Shown here one piece after another: positions 53,655-63,752 of a stretch of DNA of 64,000 bases. This DNA comes from an uncultured Clostridia bacterium (GTDB lineage Bacteria > Bacillota > Clostridia > TANB77 > CAG-508), in NCBI GenBank assembly GCA_934167445.1, contig CAKPKJ010000002.1, forward strand, positions 162,355-226,354. Reading direction: 5' to 3'. Numbering within the stretch: position 1 is the stretch's first letter; every line of letters begins with the position of its first letter. A model generated the notes under the pieces. It saw only the letters and a program-made list of their open reading frames with translations. It searched no databases and was not told where the DNA came from. Made by a program: the position numbers and the translations under genes.

Positions 53655-54043
53655 TGTGAATAACTCGTGAATGGAAAATGACTATTTAAAGTTATTCACA
53701 AAGTTATCCACAGTTTCCACAGGTAAGTTACCCACACATAAAAGTGATAACGCAACCAACAAAAAGGGAACATAAAACACAAAAAGTAACATAAATGTCA
53801 TCAAAATGTATAATAAAAAAGAAGAAAAACAAAGAAAAAAAGAGTAAAATGTAGAAAATAAGACTAAATCAAAGAAAAATGACTGTAAAATCAGCTAAAT
53901 AAGCCTATAATTGCAATAAAAGTGAAATATATTTGTAATTGTTATTTTGTAGAAAAACAAGGTAATATGTGAAAAAATGTAAAAATATAAAATCAAGGAG
54001 AGATGAGATATTTGTGGAAAATTAAATAGGTAATTGTGGATAA
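53655..54043. promoter_or_regulatory. DnaA-box cluster in a 740-bp noncoding region
   Basis: Perfect TTATCCACA at 53704-53712 (+) and 54035-54043 (-); TTATTCACA at 53655-53663 (-) and 53692-53700 (+); one-mismatch sites at 53728-53736 (TTACCCACA) and 54013-54021 (-). Five lie within 82 bp. The interval 53521-54215 has no ORF with a ribosome binding site and long A/T-rich runs. Genes on both sides run in the same direction, which argues against a bidirectional chromosome origin; a DnaA-titration or control site is more likely. Confidence 0.7.
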
Positions 54044-54215
54044 CTAAAAGTTGCAGAAAAAATTGTGGAATAAAAAAACAACAACTCGGATAAAATATCA
54101 TTGAAAAAGATAACAGTTTTGATATACTGAAAATCAATAAATATTAAAACCACTGAAAAATATGAAAATAATTAATAATAGAGTATATTAAAAAGACGAA
54201 AGAAGAGGTAAAAAT

Positions 54216-56243
54216 ATGAAAAAAGTAGAAGCTGAAAGCCTTGGTACTGTACACACACACACACACACAATACACTTAGAGAATGAGGAAAGAAGCAGCA
54301 AAAAAAATTGTAAAAACAAAATTGCTGAATTAGCAATAAGAAATAAAGATGGTATAACATTAATTGCCCTTGTGATAACCATAATTGTCTTACTAATTTT
54401 AGCAGGTGTATCAATGGCAATGCTAACAGGAACAAATGGAATACTAACACAAGCACAAAAAGCGAAAATGACAACAGAATTATCAAGTTATAAAGAGCAA
54501 TTAGAATTGTATAAAACAGAAAAGCTTTCTGAAAATAGAGAATTTCTAGAAAGTACGCTAACTGTAGGAAAAGAAAGTTTAAAATATAATACGCAGCCTG
54601 AAGGAGAAAAAGGGAATATAAAAACAGTAATACCAAATATAAAAGATGAGTATATAGATAAAGTAGAAATAATAAAAGGTTCGCTATTAATAAATACTCA
54701 AGATAAAAATGAGATTGAAATAGCAAAAAGTTTAGGAATAGCATCAAATCCATATGATATAGTAAATGGAGAATTACTATCATCAAATGGAAATTTATTG
54801 TTAATGGATGAAACAGGTACACTAACAATTCCAGACAGTGTAACCAAAATAGGAGAAGGAGCATTTGCAAATTTAGAGGGATTAAAAACAATAATAATCC
54901 CAGGAACGGTAAAAGAAATAGGTACAAATGCATTTGCATTTAACAATACTTTAGAAAATGTTATCATAAATGATGGTGTAGAAATTATAGGAAGTGGAGC
55001 TTTTCAACAATGTAAAAATTTAAAAAATGTTGATTTACCGAATAGCATAAAAAACATGGGGTCATTAGCTTTTTATTATTGCTTTAAATTAGAAAAAATT
55101 AGAATTCCAGATAATATTACTAAGATAGCTGAATATGCATTTTGTGGTTGTAGAACACTTAGTAATATTACTTTACCTGAAAATTTGCAAGAAATTCAAG
55201 GATATGCATTACAAGAAACTGCATTGGTATCAATAACAATTCCAAGAAGTGTAACTATATTAGGAGAAGGAATTTTTGCAAGATGCACAAATCTTTCAAA
55301 AATTGACTTAAAGGATAATGAAAATTATATTTATGAAAATGGATTTTTGATGGATTCGTCAAAGGAAAATATATTATTTATTTCTAATAGTTATTTATCT
55401 AACAAAACGGTATTAGAAATTCCAGAAGGAATTACAAACTTAAATACAGCAATTCCAGCACAGGAGAATTTGAAAGAAATAAAAATTCCTTCAACATTAA
55501 CATCAATTGCATATGGAATAATACCTAAAAATATAAAAAAGATAACTATAGATCCAAACAATACAAAGTTTGTTGCTGAAAACAATATTTTATACACAAC
55601 AGATACGAAATCATTAATATTGTGCTATTCAGACGAAAAAAACATAAACATACAAGAGGGAATTTTAGAAATATGTACAGGGGCATTTAATAGTGCGCCT
55701 AATGTAGAAAATTTAACATTACCAGAAAGCATTACTACAATAGGAAATAGCGCATTTAATTTATGCTATAGTTTGAAACAAATAAACATAGGAAAAAATG
55801 TTTCAAATATTAGTCCAACATTTATGATATATGGATGTAATGCAAACGTAACAATAGATAAAGATAACCCTAATTATATGGTAGATAACGGATTTTTGTA
55901 TACTAAAGATAAAAAGACTCTGGTTGCGTGTTTGAAAGAGTGTACCGGAGAGATTACGATAGATTCAGGAGTTGAAAATATAGGATATACATCATTTGAT
56001 TTACAGAAGGTTACAAAGGTTATATTACCACAAAGTATAAAGACGATTGAATATTCAGCATTTACACAATGTGAAAAATTAGAAAGTATAGAGATTCCTA
56101 GCAGTATAACTTCAATTGCTGCGGGAGCATTTGATAGATGTAGTAACTTATCAGAAATAAATATTGATAAAGAAGAAAATTCGATTTCTGGAGCACCGTG
56201 GGCAGCTCCTAAAGGAATAAAAATAGTAAACTGGAAAAAATAA
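54216..56243 (+). CDS. Pilin-signal surface protein with BspA-like leucine-rich repeats
   Basis: 675 residues. A class III signal core (RNKDGITLIALVITIIV, helix to about residue 72) follows an unusual 45-residue N-terminal extension that includes HTHTHT. After TQAQKAKMTTELSSYKEQLE come about a dozen BspA-type (LRR_5) repeats: KIGEGAFANLEGLKTIIIPG, IIGSGAFQQCKNLKNVDLP, KIAEYAFCGCRTLSNITLP and similar to the end. Such proteins act in adhesion. The signal matches that of the DGR target, so the prepilin peptidase at 30 kb may process both. The ribosome binding site is AGAGG before ATG 54216. Confidence 0.85.
   Translation: MKKVEAESLGTVHTHTHTIHLENEERSSKKNCKNKIAELAIRNKDGITLIALVITIIVLLILAGVSMAMLTGTNGILTQAQKAKMTTELSSYKEQLELYKTEKLSENREFLESTLTVGKESLKYNTQPEGEKGNIKTVIPNIKDEYIDKVEIIKGSLLINTQDKNEIEIAKSLGIASNPYDIVNGELLSSNGNLLLMDETGTLTIPDSVTKIGEGAFANLEGLKTIIIPGTVKEIGTNAFAFNNTLENVIINDGVEIIGSGAFQQCKNLKNVDLPNSIKNMGSLAFYYCFKLEKIRIPDNITKIAEYAFCGCRTLSNITLPENLQEIQGYALQETALVSITIPRSVTILGEGIFARCTNLSKIDLKDNENYIYENGFLMDSSKENILFISNSYLSNKTVLEIPEGITNLNTAIPAQENLKEIKIPSTLTSIAYGIIPKNIKKITIDPNNTKFVAENNILYTTDTKSLILCYSDEKNINIQEGILEICTGAFNSAPNVENLTLPESITTIGNSAFNLCYSLKQINIGKNVSNISPTFMIYGCNANVTIDKDNPNYMVDNGFLYTKDKKTLVACLKECTGEITIDSGVENIGYTSFDLQKVTKVILPQSIKTIEYSAFTQCEKLESIEIPSSITSIAAGAFDRCSNLSEINIDKEENSISGAPWAAPKGIKIVNWKK
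54251..54268 (+). repeat. (AC)9 dinucleotide repeat in the leader of the LRR gene
   Basis: Nine AC units, coding His-Thr repeats at about codons 12-18 of the 54216 gene, upstream of the pilin signal. Gain or loss of one unit shifts the frame and stops the protein, the classic setting for slipped-strand phase variation. Confidence 0.75.
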
Positions 56244-56630
56244 AATATTGTAAAATATATAAGTTTATGTTAAACTACAAATGTTATAAAAAGTGCAAAT
56301 ATAATATTTGTAGTTTTTCTTTGAATTTTAAGTCAAAATTTGATTCGAATATTAATTTCAAAAAATATAAAAAACAGAATAAATAAAAGCATATGCAAAT
56401 ATGCTTATTCAAAGAGTCTGGCTAAAGTGTAAAATGAAATAGTACTTAAAAAGTAGAAAATCAAAGTAATCCGATGAAAAAGTGAGCTAATTATATGAAA
56501 ATGCCAAATTAGACAAAAAAATAAATATTGAGTGATTGATAAAAAATAAAATATAATACGAATAGCGAACATAACAATTAAATTTTATCAAATAGTAAAA
56601 TAAGAACCGAATCAAATGGAGGTGAAAGCC
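56244..56630 (+). terminator. Intergenic stretch with one terminator
   Basis: ACTACAAAT (56274-56282) pairs with ATTTGTAGT (56306-56314), followed by TTTTT, and ends the LRR gene. A small AGCATAT/ATATGCT palindrome lies near 56390. I see no further gene or signal except the ribosome binding site GGAGGTGA for the next small gene. Confidence 0.75.
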
Positions 56631-56834
56631 ATGAGAAGAAAAAAGGAAGAAATTACAGAAGAACAGGAAAAAACAATGATAAGAAAGAAAGGCCAAAGAG
56701 AGGGGATGAAAGTAGGACAAAAAATTGGAATTATGCAAGTTGCAAGGAATATGTTGAAGGCGAAAATGAATATAATGGTTGTAAAAGATTTAACAGGATT
56801 AACAGAAGAGGAATTAAAAAAAATAAAATTGTAA
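56631..56834 (+). CDS. Tail fragment of an Rpn/PD-(D/E)XK-type transposase-nuclease family
   Basis: 67 residues, ATG 56631, GGAGGTGA upstream. It reads REGMKVGQKIGIMQVARNML-KAKMNIMVVKDLTGLTEEELKKI, like the C-terminal end of Rpn-type proteins (GxxEGxxxGxxxG, then a short helix and TGLS/TEEEI). The nuclease domain is missing, so this is a remnant or a short internal-start product as reported for some rpn genes. Confidence 0.55.
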   Translation: MRRKKEEITEEQEKTMIRKKGQREGMKVGQKIGIMQVARNMLKAKMNIMVVKDLTGLTEEELKKIKL

Positions 56835-56890
56835 TTGAATTTTTTTTATAGGTATGATATATTTTAGAAAAAAAGAATCAGGTGATTTTT

Positions 56891-58570
56891 ATGTATTATG
56901 ATGTATGTGTATTTGGAGGATGTTCTCTTGACAATATGTTTTACCAAGAGGTATCTGGAGGATATCCTGGAGAAGCAAATTTAACTGTGTTTGGAGGAAA
57001 AGGTGCTAATCAGGCGATTGCGGCTGCGCGTGCAGGAGCCAAAACCACAATAATTACAAGGATTGGAAAAGACGAAGTTGGCAAGAAAATAATCGATAAT
57101 TTTAAAATAAATAATGTTGATGTGTCAAATATAGAAGAACTTGAAAATGTAGTAAATGATTATTCAAATATTTTTATAAATATAAATGACAAAGACAATG
57201 AAATAGAAAGATATGGAAATGCCATAAATAGTTTTAGCAAAGAAATGATATTGAAAAATAAGGAGACAATATTAGATTCGACAATAGTGGTTGCACAATT
57301 AAAATGCCCTATTGAAGTTACAGAAGAATTAATAAATTTTTGTTATGATAATGAAAAAATATTAATATTAACTCCATGTAGACCGGAAAGATTAATTGGC
57401 AGAGAGGATTTAATAGATAAAGTCAGTATGATTACTTGCAATAGAAAAGAATGCGAAATTATGTTGGAAAATTCTAATATAGAAGAATGTGTGAAAAAAT
57501 ATCCTAATAAATTAATAGTTACATTAGGTGCAGAAGGGCTTATGTATTATGATGGGAAAAGGGTAATAAAAATGCCTGCAATAGATGTAAATGTAGAAGA
57601 TACAACTGGTGCTGGTGACACGTTAAATGGCAATTTAGCATATTTATTATCACAAGGATTGGATTTAAAACATTCTTTAAGAAAAGCAATGTATGCATCT
57701 GCCTTGAAAATTCAAACAAAAACAGCACAAAAAGGAATGCCATATAAAGAAGAATTAGAAAAATATATTATGGAATGTAGAAACAAAAAGTTTGAGTATA
57801 ATTCGGAATTTGACTTAGCAATAGATTTAGTGAGAAGAGCATATTTTTTAATAAAATCAAGAGCAGATTTTGCAATAAAAACTAAGAGTGATAATACTTT
57901 AGTAACAACTGCAGACACTCAAATAGAGAGTTATTTAATAAATGAAATACAAAAAAGATACGAAAATGACAATTTTTTATCAGAAGAAACACATTCGAAA
58001 ACTACTCTAAAAGATAGAACTTGGATAATAGATCCAATTGATGGAACAAGTCATTTTGTGAATGGTAGTGATTTTTGGGGAATACAGTTGGCGTTCTTTG
58101 ATAAGGGAGAAACTAGATTTTCCATAATATACTTACCAAAAATGAAAAAGATGTATTATGCTTTGAAAAATCAAGGGGCCTATGTTAACAACAATAAAAT
58201 ATTGTTGGATAATCTTAATACAAAAGATGCTAATAGATGTATAGTAGAATTTGGAGGTTCTATATATAAGCAGCGTGTAGAAAAATTAAATTATTTAATC
58301 AAACTTATAGGCGATAATATGTTATTAGTATCTAATGTTATGCATATAAATTCTAGTTGTGTAGCATATACTAATTTAGTAACAGGGAATACAGATGCCT
58401 TAGTGACTTCGACTAAAAAACCATGGGATATAATGCCAGGAGAGTTTTTGTTAAAAGAGACAGGGATAAAAGCATATAAAATGGATTTTGAAAACAAATT
58501 AACATTGTTTACAAATAATGAGCAGGTTAGAAAATTATTGCTTGAAAATAAAAAAGATAAAAGAATTTGA
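56891..58570 (+). CDS. Fusion of a PfkB sugar kinase and an inositol-monophosphatase-family phosphatase
   Basis: 559 residues. Residues 1-295 are a ribokinase-family kinase: VFGGCSLDNMF, FGGKGANQAIAAARAGA, TLGAEGLMYYDG and DTTGAGDTLNGNLAYL (catalytic Asp 243). Residues 303-555 are an IMPase domain: DNTLVTTADTQIE, FLSEETH, WIIDPIDGTSHFVNG (D381, D384) and PWDIMPGEFLLKETG. A kinase and a phosphatase on one chain suggest consecutive or opposed steps on a sugar or inositol phosphate. ATG 56891 has AGGTGA upstream. Confidence 0.88.
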   Translation: MYYDVCVFGGCSLDNMFYQEVSGGYPGEANLTVFGGKGANQAIAAARAGAKTTIITRIGKDEVGKKIIDNFKINNVDVSNIEELENVVNDYSNIFININDKDNEIERYGNAINSFSKEMILKNKETILDSTIVVAQLKCPIEVTEELINFCYDNEKILILTPCRPERLIGREDLIDKVSMITCNRKECEIMLENSNIEECVKKYPNKLIVTLGAEGLMYYDGKRVIKMPAIDVNVEDTTGAGDTLNGNLAYLLSQGLDLKHSLRKAMYASALKIQTKTAQKGMPYKEELEKYIMECRNKKFEYNSEFDLAIDLVRRAYFLIKSRADFAIKTKSDNTLVTTADTQIESYLINEIQKRYENDNFLSEETHSKTTLKDRTWIIDPIDGTSHFVNGSDFWGIQLAFFDKGETRFSIIYLPKMKKMYYALKNQGAYVNNNKILLDNLNTKDANRCIVEFGGSIYKQRVEKLNYLIKLIGDNMLLVSNVMHINSSCVAYTNLVTGNTDALVTSTKKPWDIMPGEFLLKETGIKAYKMDFENKLTLFTNNEQVRKLLLENKKDKRI

Positions 58571-58715
58571 AATGTTGAAAGAATTTAAAATTTAATGTTT
58601 TAAATTCTTTTATTTAATATATGCTGTTATTTCTTGCAAAAGGCTGAATAAAATAACCATAAAATATTGACTAAAACGTAAAAAAAGTATAAAATTTCTA
58701 TATATTGGAGGTATT

Positions 58716-60527
58716 ATGGATAATAGAAAACAACACATTAGAAATTTTAGTATAATAGCACATATAGACCATGGAAAATCAACCCTTGCAGATAGAATGA
58801 TAGAAATGACAGGAGTATTATCTAAAAGAGAAATGGAAAGCCAAGTATTAGATAATATGGAAATAGAAAAAGAAAGAGGAATAACTATCAAGTCACAAGC
58901 TGTAAGAATGATATATAAAGCAAAAGATGGTCAAGAATATACATTTAATTTAATAGACACACCTGGTCATGTAGATTTCAATTATGAAGTATCAAGAAGT
59001 TTAGCTGCATGTGATGGAGCTGTTTTAGTAGTAGATAGTAGTCAAGGTGTTGAAGCACAAACACTTGCAAATGTTTATTTAGCAATAGACAATAATCTTG
59101 AAATATTGCCTGTTTTAAATAAAGTTGATTTACCAAATGCAAGAGTAGATGAAGTAAAAAAAGAAATAGAAGATATAATAGGAATTCCAGCAGAAGATGC
59201 ACCATGTATATCAGCTAAAACGGGATTAAATGTTGACCAAGTATTAGAAAGAATAGTAACAGATATACCATCTCCTAAAGGAGATGAAAATGCAAAAACA
59301 AAATGTCTTATATTTGATTCAATATATGATAACTATAAAGGTGCATTGATATATGTAAGAGTAGTAGATGGTAAAGTAAAAGTTGGAGATGAAATAAAAC
59401 TTATGGCAACATCAAAAGAATTTACCGTTGCAGAAGTTGGATATTTTGTACCAGGTTCATATATGCCAACAAAAGAATTACAAGCAGGAGAAGTTGGATA
59501 CATAGCAGCAAGCATAAAAAAATTATCAGATATTCATGTAGGAGACACTGTAACACTAAAAAATAATCCCTCAGAAGAACCATTAAAAGGTTACAAAAAA
59601 GTAACACCTATGGTATATTGTGGGTTATATCCTATGGATGGTAGTCAATATGAGGCATTAAAAGAAGCACTTGAAAAATTGGAATTAAATGATGCAGCAC
59701 TTCAATATGAACCAGAAACTTCAGCAGCACTTGGTTTTGGTTTTAGATGTGGATTTTTAGGATTGTTACATTTGGAAATAATAGAAGAAAGATTGGACAG
59801 AGAATTTGACTTAGGATTAATAACAACAGCACCATCAGTAATTTATAAAGTACATAAAACAGATGGAGAAATAATTGAATTATATAATCCAGAGGATTTA
59901 CCTAAATCTCAAGAAGTATCATATATAGAAGAACCATATGTAACGGCAAATATTTTAACACCAAAAGAATATGTTGGAAATATTATGGAACTATGCCAAA
60001 AAAGAAGAGGTATTTATATAGATATGAAATACCTAGACGAAAACAGAGTAACATTAATATATGAAATGCCGTTAAACGAAATTATATATGACTTTTTTGA
60101 TAATTTAAAATCAAAAACAAAAGGATATGCTTCATTAGACTATGAATTTAAAGAATATAGAAGGTCAAGCTTGGTAAAACTAGACATATATATAAATGGA
60201 GAAATTGTAGATGCATTAAGTTTTATAGTACACCAAGATAGTGCATATGATAGAGGCAAAAAAATGGTAGAAAAATTAAAGACGGTAATACCTAGAAAAC
60301 TATTTAAAATACCAATTCAAGCAGCAGTTGGAGGAAAAATAATTGCAAGAGAAACAATATCAGCAATGAGAAAAGATGTACTTGCTAAATGCTATGGTGG
60401 GGATATTACTAGAAAGAAAAAATTGTTAGAAAAACAAAAAAGAGGTAAAAAGAAAATGCGTGAAATTGGAAATGTAGAAATACCTCAAGAAGCATTTTTA
60501 TCTGTGTTAAAATTAGACGATGAATAA
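58716..60527 (+). CDS. lepA: Elongation factor 4 (LepA)
   Basis: 603 residues. G1 AHIDHGKSTLADRM, G2 with RGITIKSQAVRM, G3 DTPGHVDF, G4 NKVDLP, then FRCGFLGLLHLEI and the C-terminal LepA domain (DVLAKCYGGDITRKKKLLEK). It is a ribosomal GTPase that back-translocates or helps subunit assembly. Ribosome binding site GGAGG; it heads an operon with the next three genes. Confidence 0.97.
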   Translation: MDNRKQHIRNFSIIAHIDHGKSTLADRMIEMTGVLSKREMESQVLDNMEIEKERGITIKSQAVRMIYKAKDGQEYTFNLIDTPGHVDFNYEVSRSLAACDGAVLVVDSSQGVEAQTLANVYLAIDNNLEILPVLNKVDLPNARVDEVKKEIEDIIGIPAEDAPCISAKTGLNVDQVLERIVTDIPSPKGDENAKTKCLIFDSIYDNYKGALIYVRVVDGKVKVGDEIKLMATSKEFTVAEVGYFVPGSYMPTKELQAGEVGYIAASIKKLSDIHVGDTVTLKNNPSEEPLKGYKKVTPMVYCGLYPMDGSQYEALKEALEKLELNDAALQYEPETSAALGFGFRCGFLGLLHLEIIEERLDREFDLGLITTAPSVIYKVHKTDGEIIELYNPEDLPKSQEVSYIEEPYVTANILTPKEYVGNIMELCQKRRGIYIDMKYLDENRVTLIYEMPLNEIIYDFFDNLKSKTKGYASLDYEFKEYRRSSLVKLDIYINGEIVDALSFIVHQDSAYDRGKKMVEKLKTVIPRKLFKIPIQAAVGGKIIARETISAMRKDVLAKCYGGDITRKKKLLEKQKRGKKKMREIGNVEIPQEAFLSVLKLDDE

Positions 60528-60541
60528 AGGAAGAAATAATT

Positions 60542-60937
60542 ATGAAAAGGATTGTATTGTGTGGAAGTAGAAAATTAAGAGAACAAATAATTGAACTAGG
60601 AATAAATATAGAAAAGCAAGGGTTTGAAGTAGTTATACCTAAAGAATTTTTTACGCCAATGGGAAAGAAAGAACACTCTATGCTCCACTTTTCAGAAATA
60701 CAGAATCCTAAAACAGATTACGTACTAATAGTAAATGATGAGAAAAATGGAATTCCAAACTACATTGGAGCAAATAGTTTCGCAGAATTAGCATTTGGAT
60801 TTTATTTTGGTAAAAAAGTATTTTTGAAAAATGATATATATAAACCATATGAAGATGAAATTACAGGTTGGGGAGTGATTCCACTGAAAGGTGATATAAA
60901 TAAAATGTTAAATTATAAAGAGGAGAGAAAGCAATAA
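60542..60937 (+). CDS. Nucleoside 2-deoxyribosyltransferase-like protein
   Basis: 131 residues. KRIVLCGSRKLREQI at the start, NPKTDYVLIVNDEKNGIPNY in the middle and IGANSFAELAFGFYFGKKVF near the end follow the nucleoside deoxyribosyltransferase/DUF4406 fold (GSxxxxE..., then an SxxELxxA helix with the catalytic-type Glu). The exact activity is unknown. It lies 14 nt after lepA and 1 nt before rlmB. Confidence 0.65.
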   Translation: MKRIVLCGSRKLREQIIELGINIEKQGFEVVIPKEFFTPMGKKEHSMLHFSEIQNPKTDYVLIVNDEKNGIPNYIGANSFAELAFGFYFGKKVFLKNDIYKPYEDEITGWGVIPLKGDINKMLNYKEERKQ

Positions 60938-60938
60938 A

Positions 60939-61790
60939 ATGAAAGAAAAGAATAAAAAAAATAATAAATATTTAAAAGAAGCAAAGACTAAACAAAAAAC
61001 AAACAATTATGTAGCAGAAAAAAGAGAAAAGCCGGAATTTGATGATCAAGTAGAAGGAAGAAATGCGGTGTTGGAATTACTTGAAAGTGGAAAAGATATA
61101 AATAAAATATTTGTAGAAAAAGGCGAAAAACATGGTTCAATACATAAAATAATTGCAATTGCTAAAGAAAGAAGAATCATAATAGTAGAAAAAGAAAAAA
61201 GGCAAATGCAAGAAATGGCTCAAAATCAAAATTATCAAGGTGTAATTGCGATTGTTCCTCCTTTTGAATACTGTGAAATAGAGGACATATTAGAAGAAGC
61301 GGAAAATAAAAACGAAGATCCATTTGTATTAATATTAGATGGAATAGAAGATCCACATAATTTAGGTTCTATAATAAGAACAGCAGAAACTGCTGGGGTG
61401 CATGGCATAATAATACCTAAAAGAAGAGCTGCTGCAGTAAATAGTACTGTTGCCAAAACATCTGTAGGAGCAGTTGAATATATGAAAATAGCAAGAGTTA
61501 CTAATATTTCTGATGCAATAGATAAACTAAAAAGAGCAGGATTATGGATATGTGGAACTGACATAAGTACAGAAAAATATTATTATAATCAAGACTTAAC
61601 AGGACCAATAGGAATTGTGATTGGGAATGAAGGAAACGGAATGAGTGAAAAAGTTAGAAAAAACTGTGACTTTTTAGTAAAAATTCCAATGAAAGGAAAA
61701 GTAACTTCTCTTAATGCATCTGTATCAACAGGAATTGTTGTTTATGAAGCCGTAAAGCAAAGATTAAGCAAAATGGAAGGAGAAAAATAG
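60939..61790 (+). CDS. rlmB: 23S rRNA 2'-O-methyltransferase, TrmH family (RlmB)
   Basis: 283 residues. A basic N-terminal tail (about 1-32), the substrate-binding domain (DDQVEGRNAVLELLESGKDI) and the SPOUT knot with LDGIEDPHNLGSIIRTAETAG, GNEGNGMSEKVRKNCD and IPMKGKVTSLNASVSTGI. Known role: Gm2251 of 23S rRNA; a tRNA-directed TrmH role is the alternative. It lies in the lepA operon. Confidence 0.92.
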   Translation: MKEKNKKNNKYLKEAKTKQKTNNYVAEKREKPEFDDQVEGRNAVLELLESGKDINKIFVEKGEKHGSIHKIIAIAKERRIIIVEKEKRQMQEMAQNQNYQGVIAIVPPFEYCEIEDILEEAENKNEDPFVLILDGIEDPHNLGSIIRTAETAGVHGIIIPKRRAAAVNSTVAKTSVGAVEYMKIARVTNISDAIDKLKRAGLWICGTDISTEKYYYNQDLTGPIGIVIGNEGNGMSEKVRKNCDFLVKIPMKGKVTSLNASVSTGIVVYEAVKQRLSKMEGEK

Positions 61791-61793
61791 AAA

Positions 61794-63572
61794 ATGATGA
61801 CAAGAAAAAAGAGAAACTTAATATTAATAGTTTCTATAGTAACATCGGTTATCGTTGTGATTTTAGTAGCAATTTGTGTGTTTTTATATTTAAAAACAGA
61901 TAAGTTCAAATCTAATGAAACATTGTTCTTTAAATATTTTGGCAAAGGTATAGAAAACATAAAAAGCATACAGTCAATTAATTTTGCTGAAGACAATGGA
62001 GAAAACTATTCATCATCTGCAGAAGCAAATGTTAAATATACAACAAATTTAGGAACTACTTCCGAAGATACCAGTAATAATATAAACCAGTTAAAATTAA
62101 AAATAGATGGACAAACAGACAAAACTTCTAATTATAAGTATAAAAAAATCCAGCTACAAAATGGAGAAAATACAGAAGCAACTGTAGAAACTTTACAAAA
62201 TGATAATACAAGCGGAGTGAAATTTTCAGATTTGTTTGGACAATATGTAGTAAATTCAAATTCTGATATTAATAGTTTGATAGAAAAATTAGGAATTTCT
62301 GATAGTATAGGAACATTAGAATCTATAAATCTGGAGAATATAAATATTGATGATATAAAATTTACAGAAGAGGAAGTAGACAATTTAAAAGAAAAATATA
62401 CTACTATAATTTCTAAAAATTTATCTTCTTCAAGCTTTAGCAAACAAACTAATGCAACAGTAAAAATAAATAATAAAAATTATGCGGCAAATGCCTATGT
62501 TTTGAATTTAACTAAAGAACAATTAAATAACTTATACGTAAAAATATTAGAACAGGTAAAACAAGATGATGCGATTTTAGGAAAGATAGATAAAATCCAA
62601 GAAAAAATAGAAAGAACAAATAAAAATAGTAATATGCAACTAAAGGAAAAGTTTGTAGCTAAAATAGAAAATACAATGCAAAAAATCAATTCTAATAATA
62701 TAGGAAGTGATTCTGTAAAAATAGTTGTTTATGAAAATCAAAAACAAACAATTAGGATATCTATACAAACAGCTGACTATGAAATTAATATAGATTATAC
62801 AGAATTGGATAATGAGAAATATTTTAATATAGAAAAGACAGTTAATGATAAAACTGTTGCTGAAATTGCAATTGATTATACACAAGAAAAAGCAACACTA
62901 GAATTAGAAAATAATAATGAGGATAATGCAATAAAAATTGTATTTGAAAGAAATACCAAAGAACAAGATAATCAGAAAAATAATAATTATGTATTGAAAT
63001 ATGAAGATAATATGCAAAGAGCAGAACTAGGAATTAAACAAAATATAAAATTAAACGATGTTAAAGATAAAACAAATTTTAATGATGAAAATTCAGTGAA
63101 CTTGTCAAATATATCTGAAGACCAATCAAAACAAGTTATAGAAAAAGTGCAAACAGCAGTAAAAGAAAAAAGCAATCAAGTAAAACAAAATATAAAGTTT
63201 GATGATATAAGAACAATGCTTGAAAACATCGGAATATTAAGTAGCGATACAAAACTAAGCTCTCAAGGAGTAACAGATGCGGAACTTAATAGATATAATT
63301 CGAAATATGAATTGCTACAAGGAGAAAAACTTGAAAGCGCAAAAGTTCTAACAATGATAGAAACAATAAAAGACAATATTTCTAATATAAATATTGTTTC
63401 AGGGCAAGAGTTAAAATTAGAAATAAATGAAAATCAAGGAAATCAACAAGTTGTTGAAGCATTAGAAAATTATTTTGATAAAAATAAAAATAATCAATAT
63501 AATATAAAAGTAGAATATGATGAAGATAAATTTGTAAAAAATATTGATTTAACAATCGTGCCAAAAGAATAA
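61794..63572 (+). CDS. Lys/Asn-rich membrane-anchored extracellular protein
   Basis: 592 residues: basic start, one transmembrane helix (about 9-32), then a long soluble region rich in Asn, Lys, Ile and Glu, with no cysteines seen. No enzyme motif is visible; repeated statements such as AEIAIDYTQEKATLELENNN suggest beta-rich domains. Likely exposed outside the membrane. It begins 3 nt after rlmB, so it is in the lepA operon, and is followed by a terminator. Confidence 0.75.
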   Translation: MMTRKKRNLILIVSIVTSVIVVILVAICVFLYLKTDKFKSNETLFFKYFGKGIENIKSIQSINFAEDNGENYSSSAEANVKYTTNLGTTSEDTSNNINQLKLKIDGQTDKTSNYKYKKIQLQNGENTEATVETLQNDNTSGVKFSDLFGQYVVNSNSDINSLIEKLGISDSIGTLESINLENINIDDIKFTEEEVDNLKEKYTTIISKNLSSSSFSKQTNATVKINNKNYAANAYVLNLTKEQLNNLYVKILEQVKQDDAILGKIDKIQEKIERTNKNSNMQLKEKFVAKIENTMQKINSNNIGSDSVKIVVYENQKQTIRISIQTADYEINIDYTELDNEKYFNIEKTVNDKTVAEIAIDYTQEKATLELENNNEDNAIKIVFERNTKEQDNQKNNNYVLKYEDNMQRAELGIKQNIKLNDVKDKTNFNDENSVNLSNISEDQSKQVIEKVQTAVKEKSNQVKQNIKFDDIRTMLENIGILSSDTKLSSQGVTDAELNRYNSKYELLQGEKLESAKVLTMIETIKDNISNINIVSGQELKLEINENQGNQQVVEALENYFDKNKNNQYNIKVEYDEDKFVKNIDLTIVPKE

Positions 63573-63580
63573 ATGCAAAA

Positions 63581-63616
63581 AATAGAATTCTGTTTATAAA
63601 ATGGAATTCTATTTTT
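63581..63616 (+). terminator. Terminator of the lepA operon
   Basis: AATAGAATTC / GAATTCTATT stem with a 13-nt loop and a TTTTT run. Confidence 0.88.
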
Positions 63617-63752
63617 AAAATTACAGATAAAAAATATTAATATAATGACTTTTTATAATGCGAGAACAAATAAAAATATATGCTAAAAACCCATTAAAAT
63701 AAGGTTTAAAGAGAATATAAAAAACTTTTTGAAAAAAATATCAAAAAAAGTG

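Noticed and set aside
53655..53736. Chromosomal origin of replication
   Set aside because: DnaA boxes are present, but genes on both sides run the same way and dnaA/dnaN are absent.
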